A DNA stretch of 64,000 nucleotides from CALHRB01 sp964473465 (GCA_964473465.1 CAYYPE010000006.1:62001-126000), one strand, 5' to 3'; shown: positions 1-9,638, counted from the first letter of the stretch. Numbers and translations: made by a program. The notes: generated by a model from the sequence alone, not told the origin.

Positions 1-2154
1 TGCTGGGGAGAATTACATACCAGTGGCTACAGAGCTTCTGTTAAAAATTCTATTACGGGCAATGGAGAATATATTATTAATACAAATGCAAGTGAATGGG
101 AAGTGGATGGATTTTTTTTAATGATTATTTATAAAGACTTCACAGATGAAAATGAAGGACATATCACGATTAAGGATGGATTATTGACAGAGCAAGCCGG
201 AAGAAGTTCAGTTGATACATTTAAAATGAAACCTGTTTGTGATCACTCCGGGGAAGCCTACTTTTTTTCTTTGGTATCTGATATGCAATTCGGATACTAT
301 CCAGAATATATTATGAGGATGAATGGGATTGATTTTACTGTTCAATGTAATTTCTGGAATTTTGAGTTGAGGAAATCAAATGTTTTCAAAGATCAAACAA
401 CGTCTGCTTTTGCAGTGAGACCTTTGAGAAATGATTGTTATTCGTGGGTCTTATCGGGTGTATATTATAAGACTAAAACCTGCCGAAATTGTTACCTTCC
501 TACGATCAATATTAGTGCAAAAGGAAGTGAAATTTGCCCGGGGGATAGCGTTCTTCTCACCGCCGAGGGCGGCTATCATTATGAATGGTCTTCTATCCCC
601 GGGGGATTCATATCAAATCAAAAAGATATTTACGTCAAACCTTTATCAACTACGAGATATGTTATAAAAGGTATGACAGAAGATAGCTGTTTTAAGGGCT
701 ATGACACTGTTCTGGTAACAGTTCATCCAAAACCCAGAGCTGCAATAATTCCAAACGGACCAGTAGCTTTCTGCAAAGGTGACAGTGTTGTTTTGATAGC
801 TTCCCCCAATGATAAAAATCACACTGCTTTTTGGTCTGATAATTCGAAAAAGGACAGAATTATCGTAAAAGAATCCGGCAAATATTCATTAATAATCGAA
901 AATCAATTTGGATGCAAAGATACAACATCAATTGATATCATTGTTTACGAAAATCCTAAAGTTGAAATTCTCAATAAGAATGATTTTCGTGTATGTATTG
1001 GAGATAGTATTGAACTTGTTTCTGATAAGGATTTTGTCAGTTATAAATGGTCAACTGGTGAGACTACGAAGTCTATATTTATTAAAAAGCCGGGAGTATT
1101 TCATTTGTCGGTTACTGATACAAATGGATGCAGAGCTTATGATACCGTGCTGGTTAAACCTGCAGATTTAACTCTGTCTTATATGAATAGTGTGGATTTC
1201 GACTCTGTTTGTATTGGCGATAAGGAATACTTTACTTTAAGTCTTCATAATACCGGATCTGATAGTTATAATATAACTGAAATAAGCTTTTTGAAAGCAG
1301 ATTCGAATTTAAAATTATCAACCAATATTACTGTCCCTACAAACTTAGTTCCTGGGGATAGTATAGTTGTTTTAATTGAATTTTCACCAGATGAAATTCG
1401 AAATTATTCAGATAGCATAAAAATATTCTTGGAAAAAGCTCCCTGCAAGGAAATAAAAACACTATACATAAATGCTTTTGGGGTTCCAAGATTTCAGCTT
1501 TCAATACCGGATACTGTTGGGTATGTGAAAGATGAAAACTTTTGTTTTCCTGTCTTTATTAAACTAAATGCAAAGAGTAATACAAGTTTATTAATAGATT
1601 ATAAGGCTGAAGTGAGTTTTGACCCTTATGTGTTTTTGCCAAAAACTTCGTTCAGGATTGAAAATGGCAGAAGAATTGTCTCATTGTCTGGAAAGAATTT
1701 CTTGGTTACCGATGAACCAAAATTATTAAGCGAGATTTGTGGGCTTGTTATGCTTGGGGATTCGCTTACAATTGCATCAATTGACAAATTTAACTATAAA
1801 AACAGTAAAATCTGTCTCGAAACAATAAACGGAAATTTTGCTATAACTGGTTTATGTGCTATAAAATCAAGCAGAATTGAGCTTCTGAAAGAAGCTGATT
1901 TAAAAATATATCCAAATCCCACAAACGATAAGGTTGAAATTTCATATCATTCGGAAAATTCTGGCGATTACAGACTTGTAATATATAATACCCAAGGGGC
2001 AAAAATTTACGAGAATTTAAAATTTAAAGACAACAATAGTTTAGAAGAATTAATTTATAATATCGATTTAAAGAATTTCTCAAGTGGTTTGTATTATGTA
2101 ATTTTTCTGAATGAGGAAAATATACTTAAAAAACCATTAATGATATTAAAATAA
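1..2154 (+). CDS. T9SS-sorted surface protein with Ig/PKD-like repeats (5' partial)
   Basis: The frame is open from base 1 with no stop, so the gene starts outside the window; the GTG at 103 is only the first internal start-like codon. The visible part has three cysteine-containing PKD/Ig-like modules, each with a 'C.GDSV.L' core (about nt 520-1160). An ASH-like 'NTGSDSYNITEI' segment (about nt 1190-1480) and a cohesin-like beta domain follow (about nt 1490-1850). It ends with a T9SS sorting domain beginning 'LKIYPNPTNDKVEIS' and closing 'SSGLYYVIF...LKKPLMILK'. By family knowledge such proteins cross the outer membrane through the Por/T9SS machinery and are anchored at the surface or released. 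No catalytic domain is visible, and the ligand is unknown. Confidence 0.85.
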   Translation, partial: CWGELHTSGYRASVKNSITGNGEYIINTNASEWEVDGFFLMIIYKDFTDENEGHITIKDGLLTEQAGRSSVDTFKMKPVCDHSGEAYFFSLVSDMQFGYYPEYIMRMNGIDFTVQCNFWNFELRKSNVFKDQTTSAFAVRPLRNDCYSWVLSGVYYKTKTCRNCYLPTINISAKGSEICPGDSVLLTAEGGYHYEWSSIPGGFISNQKDIYVKPLSTTRYVIKGMTEDSCFKGYDTVLVTVHPKPRAAIIPNGPVAFCKGDSVVLIASPNDKNHTAFWSDNSKKDRIIVKESGKYSLIIENQFGCKDTTSIDIIVYENPKVEILNKNDFRVCIGDSIELVSDKDFVSYKWSTGETTKSIFIKKPGVFHLSVTDTNGCRAYDTVLVKPADLTLSYMNSVDFDSVCIGDKEYFTLSLHNTGSDSYNITEISFLKADSNLKLSTNITVPTNLVPGDSIVVLIEFSPDEIRNYSDSIKIFLEKAPCKEIKTLYINAFGVPRFQLSIPDTVGYVKDENFCFPVFIKLNAKSNTSLLIDYKAEVSFDPYVFLPKTSFRIENGRRIVSLSGKNFLVTDEPKLLSEICGLVMLGDSLTIASIDKFNYKNSKICLETINGNFAITGLCAIKSSRIELLKEADLKIYPNPTNDKVEISYHSENSGDYRLVIYNTQGAKIYENLKFKDNNSLEELIYNIDLKNFSSGLYYVIFLNEENILKKPLMILK

Positions 2155-2217
2155 AATTGAATATATTTTCATCATTAGATGGAATTATATTAAATTAATC
2201 AAATAATTTAAATAGAT

Positions 2218-3543
2218 ATGAATTTTCAGAAATTAACATTAAAATCACAGGAAGCAGTTCAATTGGCTCAAGAAATAGCCATGAACTATTCAAATCAATC
2301 AATCGAACCAATACATCTTTTGGCAGCATTAATTCAAGATACAAACGGTTTAGTTCCTGAAATCATTCAGAAGATTGGCACAAATATAAATTATATTAAG
2401 ATTAAGGTGAATGAAGGTTTGGAATCTCAACCAAAAGTATCCAATGTCAATTCATCTAATCAGTATTTATCTCCTGCAATGACCTCACTTTTTGATTCAG
2501 CCCAAAATGAAGCAAAAATACTGAGGGATGAGTATATCAGTATTGAACATTTAATGCTTGCTCTTTCGGAGAGCAAATCCTCAGCAGGTGATATACTCAG
2601 GGCTAATGGCATCACCAAAGACGAAATTTATAAAGTGTTGAAAACAATCAGAGGCTCATCGAGAGTTACTGACCAGAATCCCGAAGATAAATATCAGGCA
2701 TTGAAAAAATACGGTAGGCTTTTGAACGATGAAGCAAGAGAAGGAAAACTTGACCCAGTCATAGGCAGGGAAGAAGAGATTAGAAGAGTATTACAGGTGC
2801 TTTCCCGAAGAACCAAAAACAACCCAGTATTGATTGGAGAGCCCGGCGTAGGTAAAACGGCAATCGTGGAAGGTATTGCCCATCGCATAGTTTCGGGTGA
2901 TGTGCCCGAGACTTTGAAGTCCAAATCTGTGGTTATGCTGGATATGGCAACTCTTATTGCCGGGACAAGTTTCAGAGGTCAATTTGAGGAAAGATTGAAA
3001 TCTGTCATTCGTGAAGTAACAGAATCCAATGGTCAAATAATACTTTTTATTGATGAAATTCACACACTTATTGGAGCCGGCTCTGCACAGGGGAGTATGG
3101 ATGCTTCAAATATATTAAAGCCTGCCCTTGCAAGAGGGGATTTGAGGTGTATAGGTGCAACCACTCTTGATGAATATCAGAAATATATCGAAAGAGACCC
3201 TGCTCTGGAAAGAAGGTTTCAGAAAGTTATGATTGATGAACCCGATGTTGATGATACTATTTCTATCCTCAGAGGGTTAAAGGAGAGATACGAAGTTCAC
3301 CACGGTGTAAAAATAACAGATGCTGCAATTGTTGCCGCTGCTGAATTGTCACATCGCTATATTACCGATAGATTTTTGCCCGATAAAGCAATTGACTTGA
3401 TTGATGAAGCAGCAAGTAAATTAAGATTGGAGATTGATTCTATGCCCGAAGAGCTTGATTCAATTCAGAGAAAATTCCGACAGCTTGAAATTGAACGGCA
3501 GGCTCTATTAAGAGAACTCGAAATTGAAAAGCAAAATGGTTGA
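2218..3543 (+). CDS. ClpB-like AAA+ protein lacking the second ATPase domain
   Basis: At 441 aa this is about half the usual ClpB/ClpC length (roughly 850 aa). Residues 1-145 form a complete double Clp-N domain. NBD1 has Walker A 'GEPGVGKT' (207-214), Walker B 'ILFIDE' (275-280) and the arginine-finger segment 'ERDPALERRF'. The AAA lid 'LPDKAIDLIDEAASKLRLE' follows, then the first turns of the ClpB middle-domain coiled coil. The protein stops at 'ELEIEKQNG'. The next 99 bases have no coding character in any frame and the following gene is unrelated, so NBD2 is absent rather than frameshifted. Pore loop 1 reads 'TSFRGQFEER', with Phe where ClpB usually has Tyr. It could be a degenerate paralog or a single-ring regulator or adaptor. 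A full-length clpB is presumably elsewhere. Confidence 0.85.
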   Translation: MNFQKLTLKSQEAVQLAQEIAMNYSNQSIEPIHLLAALIQDTNGLVPEIIQKIGTNINYIKIKVNEGLESQPKVSNVNSSNQYLSPAMTSLFDSAQNEAKILRDEYISIEHLMLALSESKSSAGDILRANGITKDEIYKVLKTIRGSSRVTDQNPEDKYQALKKYGRLLNDEAREGKLDPVIGREEEIRRVLQVLSRRTKNNPVLIGEPGVGKTAIVEGIAHRIVSGDVPETLKSKSVVMLDMATLIAGTSFRGQFEERLKSVIREVTESNGQIILFIDEIHTLIGAGSAQGSMDASNILKPALARGDLRCIGATTLDEYQKYIERDPALERRFQKVMIDEPDVDDTISILRGLKERYEVHHGVKITDAAIVAAAELSHRYITDRFLPDKAIDLIDEAASKLRLEIDSMPEELDSIQRKFRQLEIERQALLRELEIEKQNG

Positions 3544-3642
3544 TTGAACTAACTGCTTACTATTTTTCTTGATTAAATTATCATAACCAAATATTTGTAA
3601 TTTTGTTTATCTTTAAAATATACTTTTTTTCTAAGGATTAAT

Positions 3643-4842
3643 ATGGGAAATGGTTTCCCTTTTATTATAATAGATGAAGATGAATCAAGGAGCCTGACAC
3701 TTGAGAAGATTATTCAAAGAGCGTTCCCAAATATTTCAGTCCAAAAATTTACAGATGGACTGGAAGCTATTGAAGTATTAAGAAAGTTAGATTTTAATGG
3801 TATTGTTATTTCTCATTTTAACACAAACTCATTGAATGGCCTGCAAATTTTAAAAAACATCAGACAGGAACAAAATGGCAAAAACTTATATTTCATACTT
3901 TTAGTTCCAGAAATCGAAAAAGACCTTCCAATCAGAGCAATTCAGGCTGGTGTAGATGATTTTATCAGAGAGCCTCTTTCCTTAGATGATATTATAAGTA
4001 AATTGAAAATTGCCGTCCGGATCATAAACAATCTATCAAGAATTGAGGAGCTTGAGAAAAGCAAAGAAGATTTGACCAATGAAATTGATGTAGTTTATGA
4101 CAAAATGCTTAAACTTATCATCACTTTCCTGCAAATGAGGTACCCCAATTATAACCAGATGACTGAAAGAATCAAATCTGCTGCTCTTTGGATTGCAGGT
4201 AATTACAACCACGAAAAAGATTTAATCTCAAAACTTGAAAAGGCAGTTCCTCTTGTATTTGTTGGAAAATTGTTTTTGAGGGATAGTCAAATTACCGGCA
4301 AAGTAACAATAGATGGAATGCCTAAAAACGAAGATATGCTTAAAATCCCTGAATACACAAGGTCTATGCTTGGAAATCTCAGAAATTATGATGAAATCAT
4401 AGATATCATTGTTCATATTTATGAAAATTTTGATGGTAGCGGTTTTCCTGATAAACTTATGTCCAGAATGATACCTATTGCTTCCAGAATATTGCGGGTT
4501 GTGATTGATTTCGAAGAATATGTTAACGAAAAAAAGTATGATAAAACAAAAATAATCGATATTATGGGGTATGAAGCCCGAAGATTATACGATCACAAAA
4601 TAATAGCTTTAATGGATCAATATTTAGCTGAAAATTCTTCTAAAGGCGGTGTTACCTTAGAAATCAAAGTGCAAAAAAATAATTTATACGAAGGCTTGGT
4701 TCTTTCGAGAAACATTATTACTGAATCAGGATTAAAACTTCTTTCGGCTGGGACGATATTAAATCAGGAAAGCATTGAAAAAATATTAACCATTACAAAA
4801 TCGGATAATATTATAGGGAATATTTATGTCAGGAATAAATAA
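3643..4842 (+). CDS. Degenerate receiver plus HD-GYP-like regulator
   Basis: Residues 1-130 have the receiver fold, including the acidic patch 'IIDEDE' (9-14). The phospho-acceptor position aligns with His58 in 'VISHFNTNSLNG' rather than Asp, and the usual 'KP' lysine is Glu in 'FIREPL'. A coiled-coil linker follows. A domain at about 155-335 resembles HD-GYP: it keeps 'ENFDGSGFP' near residue 262 and 'IPIASRILRVV', but the preceding His pair (HHE) reads 'IYE' and no HD dyad is evident. The C-terminal segment 'LVLSRNIITESGLKLLSAGT' is typical of the tail of HD-GYP regulators. I infer a pseudo-receiver with a probably inactive phosphodiesterase domain that acts by binding. The stop overlaps the start of flbD by one base, so the two are translationally coupled. 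Confidence 0.75.
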   Translation: MGNGFPFIIIDEDESRSLTLEKIIQRAFPNISVQKFTDGLEAIEVLRKLDFNGIVISHFNTNSLNGLQILKNIRQEQNGKNLYFILLVPEIEKDLPIRAIQAGVDDFIREPLSLDDIISKLKIAVRIINNLSRIEELEKSKEDLTNEIDVVYDKMLKLIITFLQMRYPNYNQMTERIKSAALWIAGNYNHEKDLISKLEKAVPLVFVGKLFLRDSQITGKVTIDGMPKNEDMLKIPEYTRSMLGNLRNYDEIIDIIVHIYENFDGSGFPDKLMSRMIPIASRILRVVIDFEEYVNEKKYDKTKIIDIMGYEARRLYDHKIIALMDQYLAENSSKGGVTLEIKVQKNNLYEGLVLSRNIITESGLKLLSAGTILNQESIEKILTITKSDNIIGNIYVRNK

Positions 4843-5048
4843 TGATTAAACTCACAAAAGTTGATGGCAGGGAAATTGTTGTTAATGCTGAGGAAATAGA
4901 AACTGTTGAATCCTCTCACGATACAACTATCACTCTCAGAAGCGGAAGAAAAATAATTGTCAAGGAAGCACCGGAAGTTATCTCAGAGCTTGTCATCATT
5001 TACAAACGGACTTGTTTAATCAAAAATATCAATGACTTTCTAAGCTGA
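4842..5048 (+). CDS. flbD: FlbD-family flagellar protein
   Basis: This 68-aa protein starts 'MIKLTKVDGREIVVNAEEI' and continues 'TVESSHDTTITLRSGRKII', then 'VIIYKR'. That matches the small FlbD family (Pfam FlbD), normally found in flagellar operons between hook and motor genes. Its biochemical role is poorly defined. Its ATG overlaps the previous TAA (TAATG), and the next gene starts two bases after its stop, so all three are probably cotranscribed. No other flagellar gene lies in the window. The protein carries about ten extra residues after the usual 'YKR' end. Confidence 0.8.
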   Translation: MIKLTKVDGREIVVNAEEIETVESSHDTTITLRSGRKIIVKEAPEVISELVIIYKRTCLIKNINDFLS

Positions 5049-5050
5049 TT

Positions 5051-6928
5051 ATGTTAAGAAAAAACATATTTTTTTTTTTCATTTGTATTATTAGTCCGAT
5101 AATTTTATTTTCTAAAGAATTTAAAAGTTCTGAGAAAAATTTTCTTCAATTTGGTTTTGACAAAATATCCGGGACATATATTTTTTCTGGGCTTGGAAAC
5201 TTAACAGTCAATAGTTATTTGGGTGAGTTTCATCTATCCCAGAATTATAGAAGCACAATTCTTAAGACCTCTACACAAAGCTTTCGTGATGATCAATCAT
5301 TATTCTTCCATTATAAATATAATTTGTCTAACTCAATCTACTTTTTTTCAAATAACTCTTGGGTGCTTTCATCAGATACAAGGTCAATCAGGTTAAATAA
5401 ACTCGATAATTTGCTTGGAACATTTGGTTCGGGAGTAAATTTCGGGCGAAATTCATATTTTGAACTAAATGGTGGTTTTGAGCGGAACACTCAGGTGAAT
5501 ATATCGTCAATCGGACCCTCTTTTGGCGTTAACGGGAACTTAGACAAATATGAAGTTCTTGATCTGATAATGAATACAAGCCTGAAGGGAAAGTATTCAA
5601 TATTAAACCCTGACAGAAAAAATTCTGATTTGAACTATTCTCTTGGACTGACAAAGGAATATGATGCAGACAACAGGATAAATGCGACTTTAGATTATAA
5701 AATAATGGGCAGAGATTTTATCTACTATCCTGTAAATATTACTGACAGATACTATATCGAGCAAAGGGAGGAACAGAGGATAAATTCTTCTCTGGAAAGT
5801 GATTTTTCCATTACCGGTAATTTATTTGGATCAGTTAAAATTTATTTATCCAGCCTGAAGGTTAGCAGAGCGTATAATGACTCTATTGCTGATTTTTCTT
5901 TATCATATTTTTACAGGAATCTAAATGAATTAACACTCAGTTTCAATCCAGAATTAAAGATCAATTCCAAAAAGTATATTCATAGAGCAGGATTTATCTA
6001 TGATGTTCGGAATGAAGATAATTTCCTTACAAAAAAGTTCAGCATTAATGAAGTAATTGAAGATGAACTTCAAAATAATGAGAGCCAAAGAGATAATAAT
6101 TCATCAAAATCAGGATTATATTCATTCTTGACGTTTTTAATTTCGAGCAGGGATACTATTTCGTTTAATATAAATACCAACTTGCTCCAGTTTGACACGC
6201 CAAGCACCTCAAATTATGATGACCGTGATGAGTTTAACTCAATTATTGATTTAAAATATTCCAGAAAATTCTCTGAGGTTTTAACTGCTTCTGCAACATT
6301 AAATCTCCAATTAAACCATCTTGTGTATATAAAAGCTCAAAGAAGTGCACTGAATAATTGGAATCGGGTTATAAAGTTTAATCCCGAAATTAATTATCGA
6401 AGCTCATTTCTTTCGGCAAATCCCTCATTCGAGATACTTGCAAACTACACCGTTTATGATTTCGAAGATTTGGCTCCGGGTATAAAAAGCTACAGTTTCA
6501 GGCAGATTTCTTACAAAGATTCGCTTAATATTCCATTATTCAGAAATATCAGATTAAATTCCAGAATAAATATCAGATACTTTGAAAGAGGTATATTATT
6601 CTGGAAAAAGTTTGCCGAATCACCGCAAAGTAACAATTTCGAGCAATATTATAGACTTATGATATTCTATAACCTCTTTAATGGAAATAATGTTGGTTGT
6701 GGTTTTAGTTTTTTCAACCTCAGATCGGGTGTTTTAAAAGCTGACTCAAAAACTTTTTCCGACGATTACAATCAACAGTCAATATCTCTTGAAAGTGAGA
6801 TAGGAATAAGTTTCATTTCAGGGTCATTTATTTCATTCAAGGGATGGCTGGAATTTCAGGAAATTAATTACAAGATTAAAAAAGTTTTTCCAAATTTTTT
6901 TATTTTGGTAAAGTATTTTTTTGGATAA
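5051..6928 (+). CDS. Predicted outer-membrane beta-barrel protein, unknown function
   Basis: This 625-aa protein has an N-terminal signal sequence (hydrophobic run 'FFFFICIISPIILF'). The remainder is rich in alternating aromatic and polar strands, for example 'LNSRINIRYFER' and 'LTASATLNLQLNHLVY', as expected of a large outer-membrane barrel. The final residues 'NFFILVKYFFG' end in an aromatic/Gly motif similar to barrel C-termini. I do not recognise a family. It directly follows flbD and could belong to the same transcript. A role in surface export or motility is possible but not shown by the sequence. Confidence 0.65.
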   Translation: MLRKNIFFFFICIISPIILFSKEFKSSEKNFLQFGFDKISGTYIFSGLGNLTVNSYLGEFHLSQNYRSTILKTSTQSFRDDQSLFFHYKYNLSNSIYFFSNNSWVLSSDTRSIRLNKLDNLLGTFGSGVNFGRNSYFELNGGFERNTQVNISSIGPSFGVNGNLDKYEVLDLIMNTSLKGKYSILNPDRKNSDLNYSLGLTKEYDADNRINATLDYKIMGRDFIYYPVNITDRYYIEQREEQRINSSLESDFSITGNLFGSVKIYLSSLKVSRAYNDSIADFSLSYFYRNLNELTLSFNPELKINSKKYIHRAGFIYDVRNEDNFLTKKFSINEVIEDELQNNESQRDNNSSKSGLYSFLTFLISSRDTISFNINTNLLQFDTPSTSNYDDRDEFNSIIDLKYSRKFSEVLTASATLNLQLNHLVYIKAQRSALNNWNRVIKFNPEINYRSSFLSANPSFEILANYTVYDFEDLAPGIKSYSFRQISYKDSLNIPLFRNIRLNSRINIRYFERGILFWKKFAESPQSNNFEQYYRLMIFYNLFNGNNVGCGFSFFNLRSGVLKADSKTFSDDYNQQSISLESEIGISFISGSFISFKGWLEFQEINYKIKKVFPNFFILVKYFFG

Positions 6929-6960
6929 CTTTTAATTGTTAATTTGATAAGTAAGAATAA

Positions 6961-7380
6961 ATGAGCAAAGATGTATATAATTTTGAGAAAGATTTTCCAA
7001 GTGAGTTAATGACGCTTAACCTTATTGAGCCAGTTATTAATGAAATCAGAAAGTTTGCTAATATCTCTGAAGATGTTTACCATAATATAATGATTTCTGT
7101 TACAGAGGCTGTTAATAATGCTGTCATTCATGGAAATAAATTCGATAAATCAAAGAAAGTTCATATAGCAATCAGGGTTAATTCAGAATATATTTATATT
7201 AATGTCTCTGATCAGGGAAATGGTTTCGATCCTTCGTCCATTCCTGATCCGACTCAGGGTGATAATATTTTCAAGGAAAGCGGTCGTGGTGTTTTTCTTA
7301 TGAATGAATTAAGTGCCTCGACTGAATTTGTCATCACAAGCGAGGGAACTACTGTTAAACTAAAATTCCCTTGTAAATGA
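6961..7380 (+). CDS. RsbW-like anti-sigma factor / serine-threonine kinase
   Basis: This 139-aa protein is a lone GHKL ATPase of the HATPase_c_2 (RsbW/SpoIIAB) type. The N-box reads 'TEAVNNAVIHGN', the G1 box 'VSDQGNGFDPSSIPDP' and the G2 box 'GRGVFLMNEL'. By family knowledge these proteins bind ATP, phosphorylate a STAS anti-anti-sigma partner and sequester a sigma factor or another regulator. No STAS or PP2C partner is encoded nearby, so the partner-switch components must be elsewhere. It sits 30 bp upstream of a large P-loop NTPase in the same orientation, suggesting joint expression. Confidence 0.85.
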   Translation: MSKDVYNFEKDFPSELMTLNLIEPVINEIRKFANISEDVYHNIMISVTEAVNNAVIHGNKFDKSKKVHIAIRVNSEYIYINVSDQGNGFDPSSIPDPTQGDNIFKESGRGVFLMNELSASTEFVITSEGTTVKLKFPCK

Positions 7381-7410
7381 CAAATTGATATCAACTAATA
7401 TAGTTTTATT

Positions 7411-9615
7411 ATGCATAATCTAAACGATAAACAAGGAAAAAAAATCTTAGAGTTACTTGATAAAAGTGAATCCGATAATTGCAAATTTATTTTTTTTATT
7501 GGTGGCAGATTTGGAGTTGGCAAAACAGAGCTGATAAATAATTTAGCTGAGAAGAACTATTCAAATTATTTTTCAGATATTATTATTAAGTTTAATTATA
7601 ACCAACAATATTATTTTTTCCCTGATTTTTTGAAGAATGCCTCTATATCCATAATTGAAGAATTTCAAAAAAAACAATTTTCATTTGAAGAATTAAATTA
7701 TTTCTACGAGACTTTCTACAAAAACTTTACTCATTTGCAATCCCTAAATGAAGATATTTATAACAACTATATTAATATTCATCAACTTAAATCAATACCA
7801 GAATTCAAAATATCAAAAAAGTATTCTGACGCTTCAGAATCTCAGGTTAAAGAATTTATTACTTCGAACATTGAAAAGAAGGGATATCAAAGAATTTTAC
7901 TTAGCTATTTTGAAGTTGCTACAGAATCTTTAATTATGGATCTGCTGACTCTTTTTTTTCTGAGTTCTGAAAACAGTGAATTGAAAGACATTCAGGTGGG
8001 CGGTGAAAAAAAGACTGTAACCTTCATTTTTGACAATTATGACCGTGTTGCCGGAACAATAAACCATTGGATTTTTGAATGTTTAATTGATTACTTCACA
8101 AACAAAAAGTTTTCTGATTTCATTTCCTATTCTATTAATTTTGAGAATTCAGATGTAAGGATAGGTGAACTTTTTGATTTAAAGCTTTTAATCTCGGGAA
8201 GATCTGTTAATAAAGAATTTATCGAGAGCTTAAAACCTAACTTAAGGAATTGCTCAGAGCTTTTTGAATTGAATAATTTTGATGATTTAAGTCTTAAGAC
8301 ATTTCTTGAAGAGGAATTCAAAGAGCTAACAGAAAAATCAGAAGAGCTATTTGAACTAACCAAAGGCTGCCCCTCAATTCTTTTTTTTATAACAAAGCAT
8401 TATTCAAGGTTCAAAAAAATTCCAGATAAAAATGATATTTTGAACCATGCTATTCATCAGATTTTCTTGAATACTCCCGAAAATTTTAAGAAATGCGTAA
8501 TTGTAGGATCTTTTGTCGAGCAATTCGAGAAGACCTTCTTCCGTTGTTTCGATGAAACAAGAGACAGTATTGATCTATGCTATGATTATGTTCACCACTC
8601 GGCAGATGTATTTTCAGGAGAAAATAATGGAAGGATAATATCAACTGACACTGTCATAACCAGCTTTGTTAAAGAATACATTAATTATAATTTTCCTCAA
8701 TTATATGAAAATTATCAGAGAATTTCGAATATATATAAAGATTGTTTTGAAACAATAAAAGAATTTTCCTATGATGAAATCAAAATTTTAAGGAGCCTTG
8801 CTTATCTGAATAATTTTGAACTTGAATTTATTTTAAAAGAAATCTATCAGGAAGATTCCGAAAATGTAATAAATTTCATTAAAAACAATAAAAATTTATT
8901 CATTGAAAATAACAATGTCTGGTCTTTAAAACAAGATATAAAGACCAAATTAGACCAGCTAAATCAAATCATTGACGGCGAAAATTACCATCTCAAATTC
9001 GAGTCAATTGAAAAAATCAGGAAGCAATTGATTGCAAATATTTCGGAGGAAAAGCGTGAAAAAACGAACCTGATTTCTTCACTGGTAACTGATATAAAGA
9101 TTATTGAAGATTGTATATCATCTGACAAAGCAAATTTCGAGAACACTCAAAAGAGTTTTATTGAAAAAGAAAACGAATTAATTGAATTAAGAAAAGAACT
9201 AAATGTTTTTACAACAAACAGGTATTATACAAATTCGGGATTAAACTTCATCTTTGCTATTATGATAGCAGTGTTAGCATTCTTCTTCCCAGATATTTTC
9301 AGCTCTCCCGAGAATCATAGCTCTATGTTTATGGTTCAATTTATTCTTTACTTTGTTGTTATTGTGTTCTGTGTGCTTAGTTTATACAATCTCTATCAGG
9401 GTTTAAAATTGGCATCGAAAAACAAGCAAAGATTCGAAATCAACACAAAACTTATCAATGCTGAGCAGGAAAGATCGAACCTGCAAGAACAGATGACAAG
9501 GTTGAAAGAAAATCAGGAAATCAATAAGAATTTACTTGCAGAAAAAAAAGAGCAACTTGAATTATTAAAAAAACGATTGTTTGACATTAATAGATTTTTA
9601 AATGTTGGAATTTAG
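7411..9615 (+). CDS. Large P-loop NTPase with coiled coils and a membrane hairpin
   Basis: This 734-aa protein has Walker A 'GGRFGVGKT' at residues 31-39 and a likely Walker B 'TVTFIFDNYD' with Asp208, then a STAND/KAP-like alpha-helical region to about 520. Residues about 540-605 form a coiled coil. Two membrane helices follow (about 611-630 and 641-665) with a short loop, then a second coiled coil (about 675-725). The arrangement resembles KAP-type or STAND NTPases in which a membrane hairpin is inserted between coiled coils, so the NTPase would face the cytoplasm. No known sensor or effector domain is recognisable. It follows the RsbW-like gene by 30 bp. A function in signalling, membrane organisation or defence is only conjecture. 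Confidence 0.7.
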   Translation: MHNLNDKQGKKILELLDKSESDNCKFIFFIGGRFGVGKTELINNLAEKNYSNYFSDIIIKFNYNQQYYFFPDFLKNASISIIEEFQKKQFSFEELNYFYETFYKNFTHLQSLNEDIYNNYINIHQLKSIPEFKISKKYSDASESQVKEFITSNIEKKGYQRILLSYFEVATESLIMDLLTLFFLSSENSELKDIQVGGEKKTVTFIFDNYDRVAGTINHWIFECLIDYFTNKKFSDFISYSINFENSDVRIGELFDLKLLISGRSVNKEFIESLKPNLRNCSELFELNNFDDLSLKTFLEEEFKELTEKSEELFELTKGCPSILFFITKHYSRFKKIPDKNDILNHAIHQIFLNTPENFKKCVIVGSFVEQFEKTFFRCFDETRDSIDLCYDYVHHSADVFSGENNGRIISTDTVITSFVKEYINYNFPQLYENYQRISNIYKDCFETIKEFSYDEIKILRSLAYLNNFELEFILKEIYQEDSENVINFIKNNKNLFIENNNVWSLKQDIKTKLDQLNQIIDGENYHLKFESIEKIRKQLIANISEEKREKTNLISSLVTDIKIIEDCISSDKANFENTQKSFIEKENELIELRKELNVFTTNRYYTNSGLNFIFAIMIAVLAFFFPDIFSSPENHSSMFMVQFILYFVVIVFCVLSLYNLYQGLKLASKNKQRFEINTKLINAEQERSNLQEQMTRLKENQEINKNLLAEKKEQLELLKKRLFDINRFLNVGI

Positions 9616-9638
9616 ATTTAACAAAGACACAAAAAAAA

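Noticed and set aside
3544..3642. Remnant of the missing ClpB second ATPase domain
   Set aside because: The 99 bases contain several stops in all plus frames and no recognisable ClpB motif; the next gene begins at 3643.
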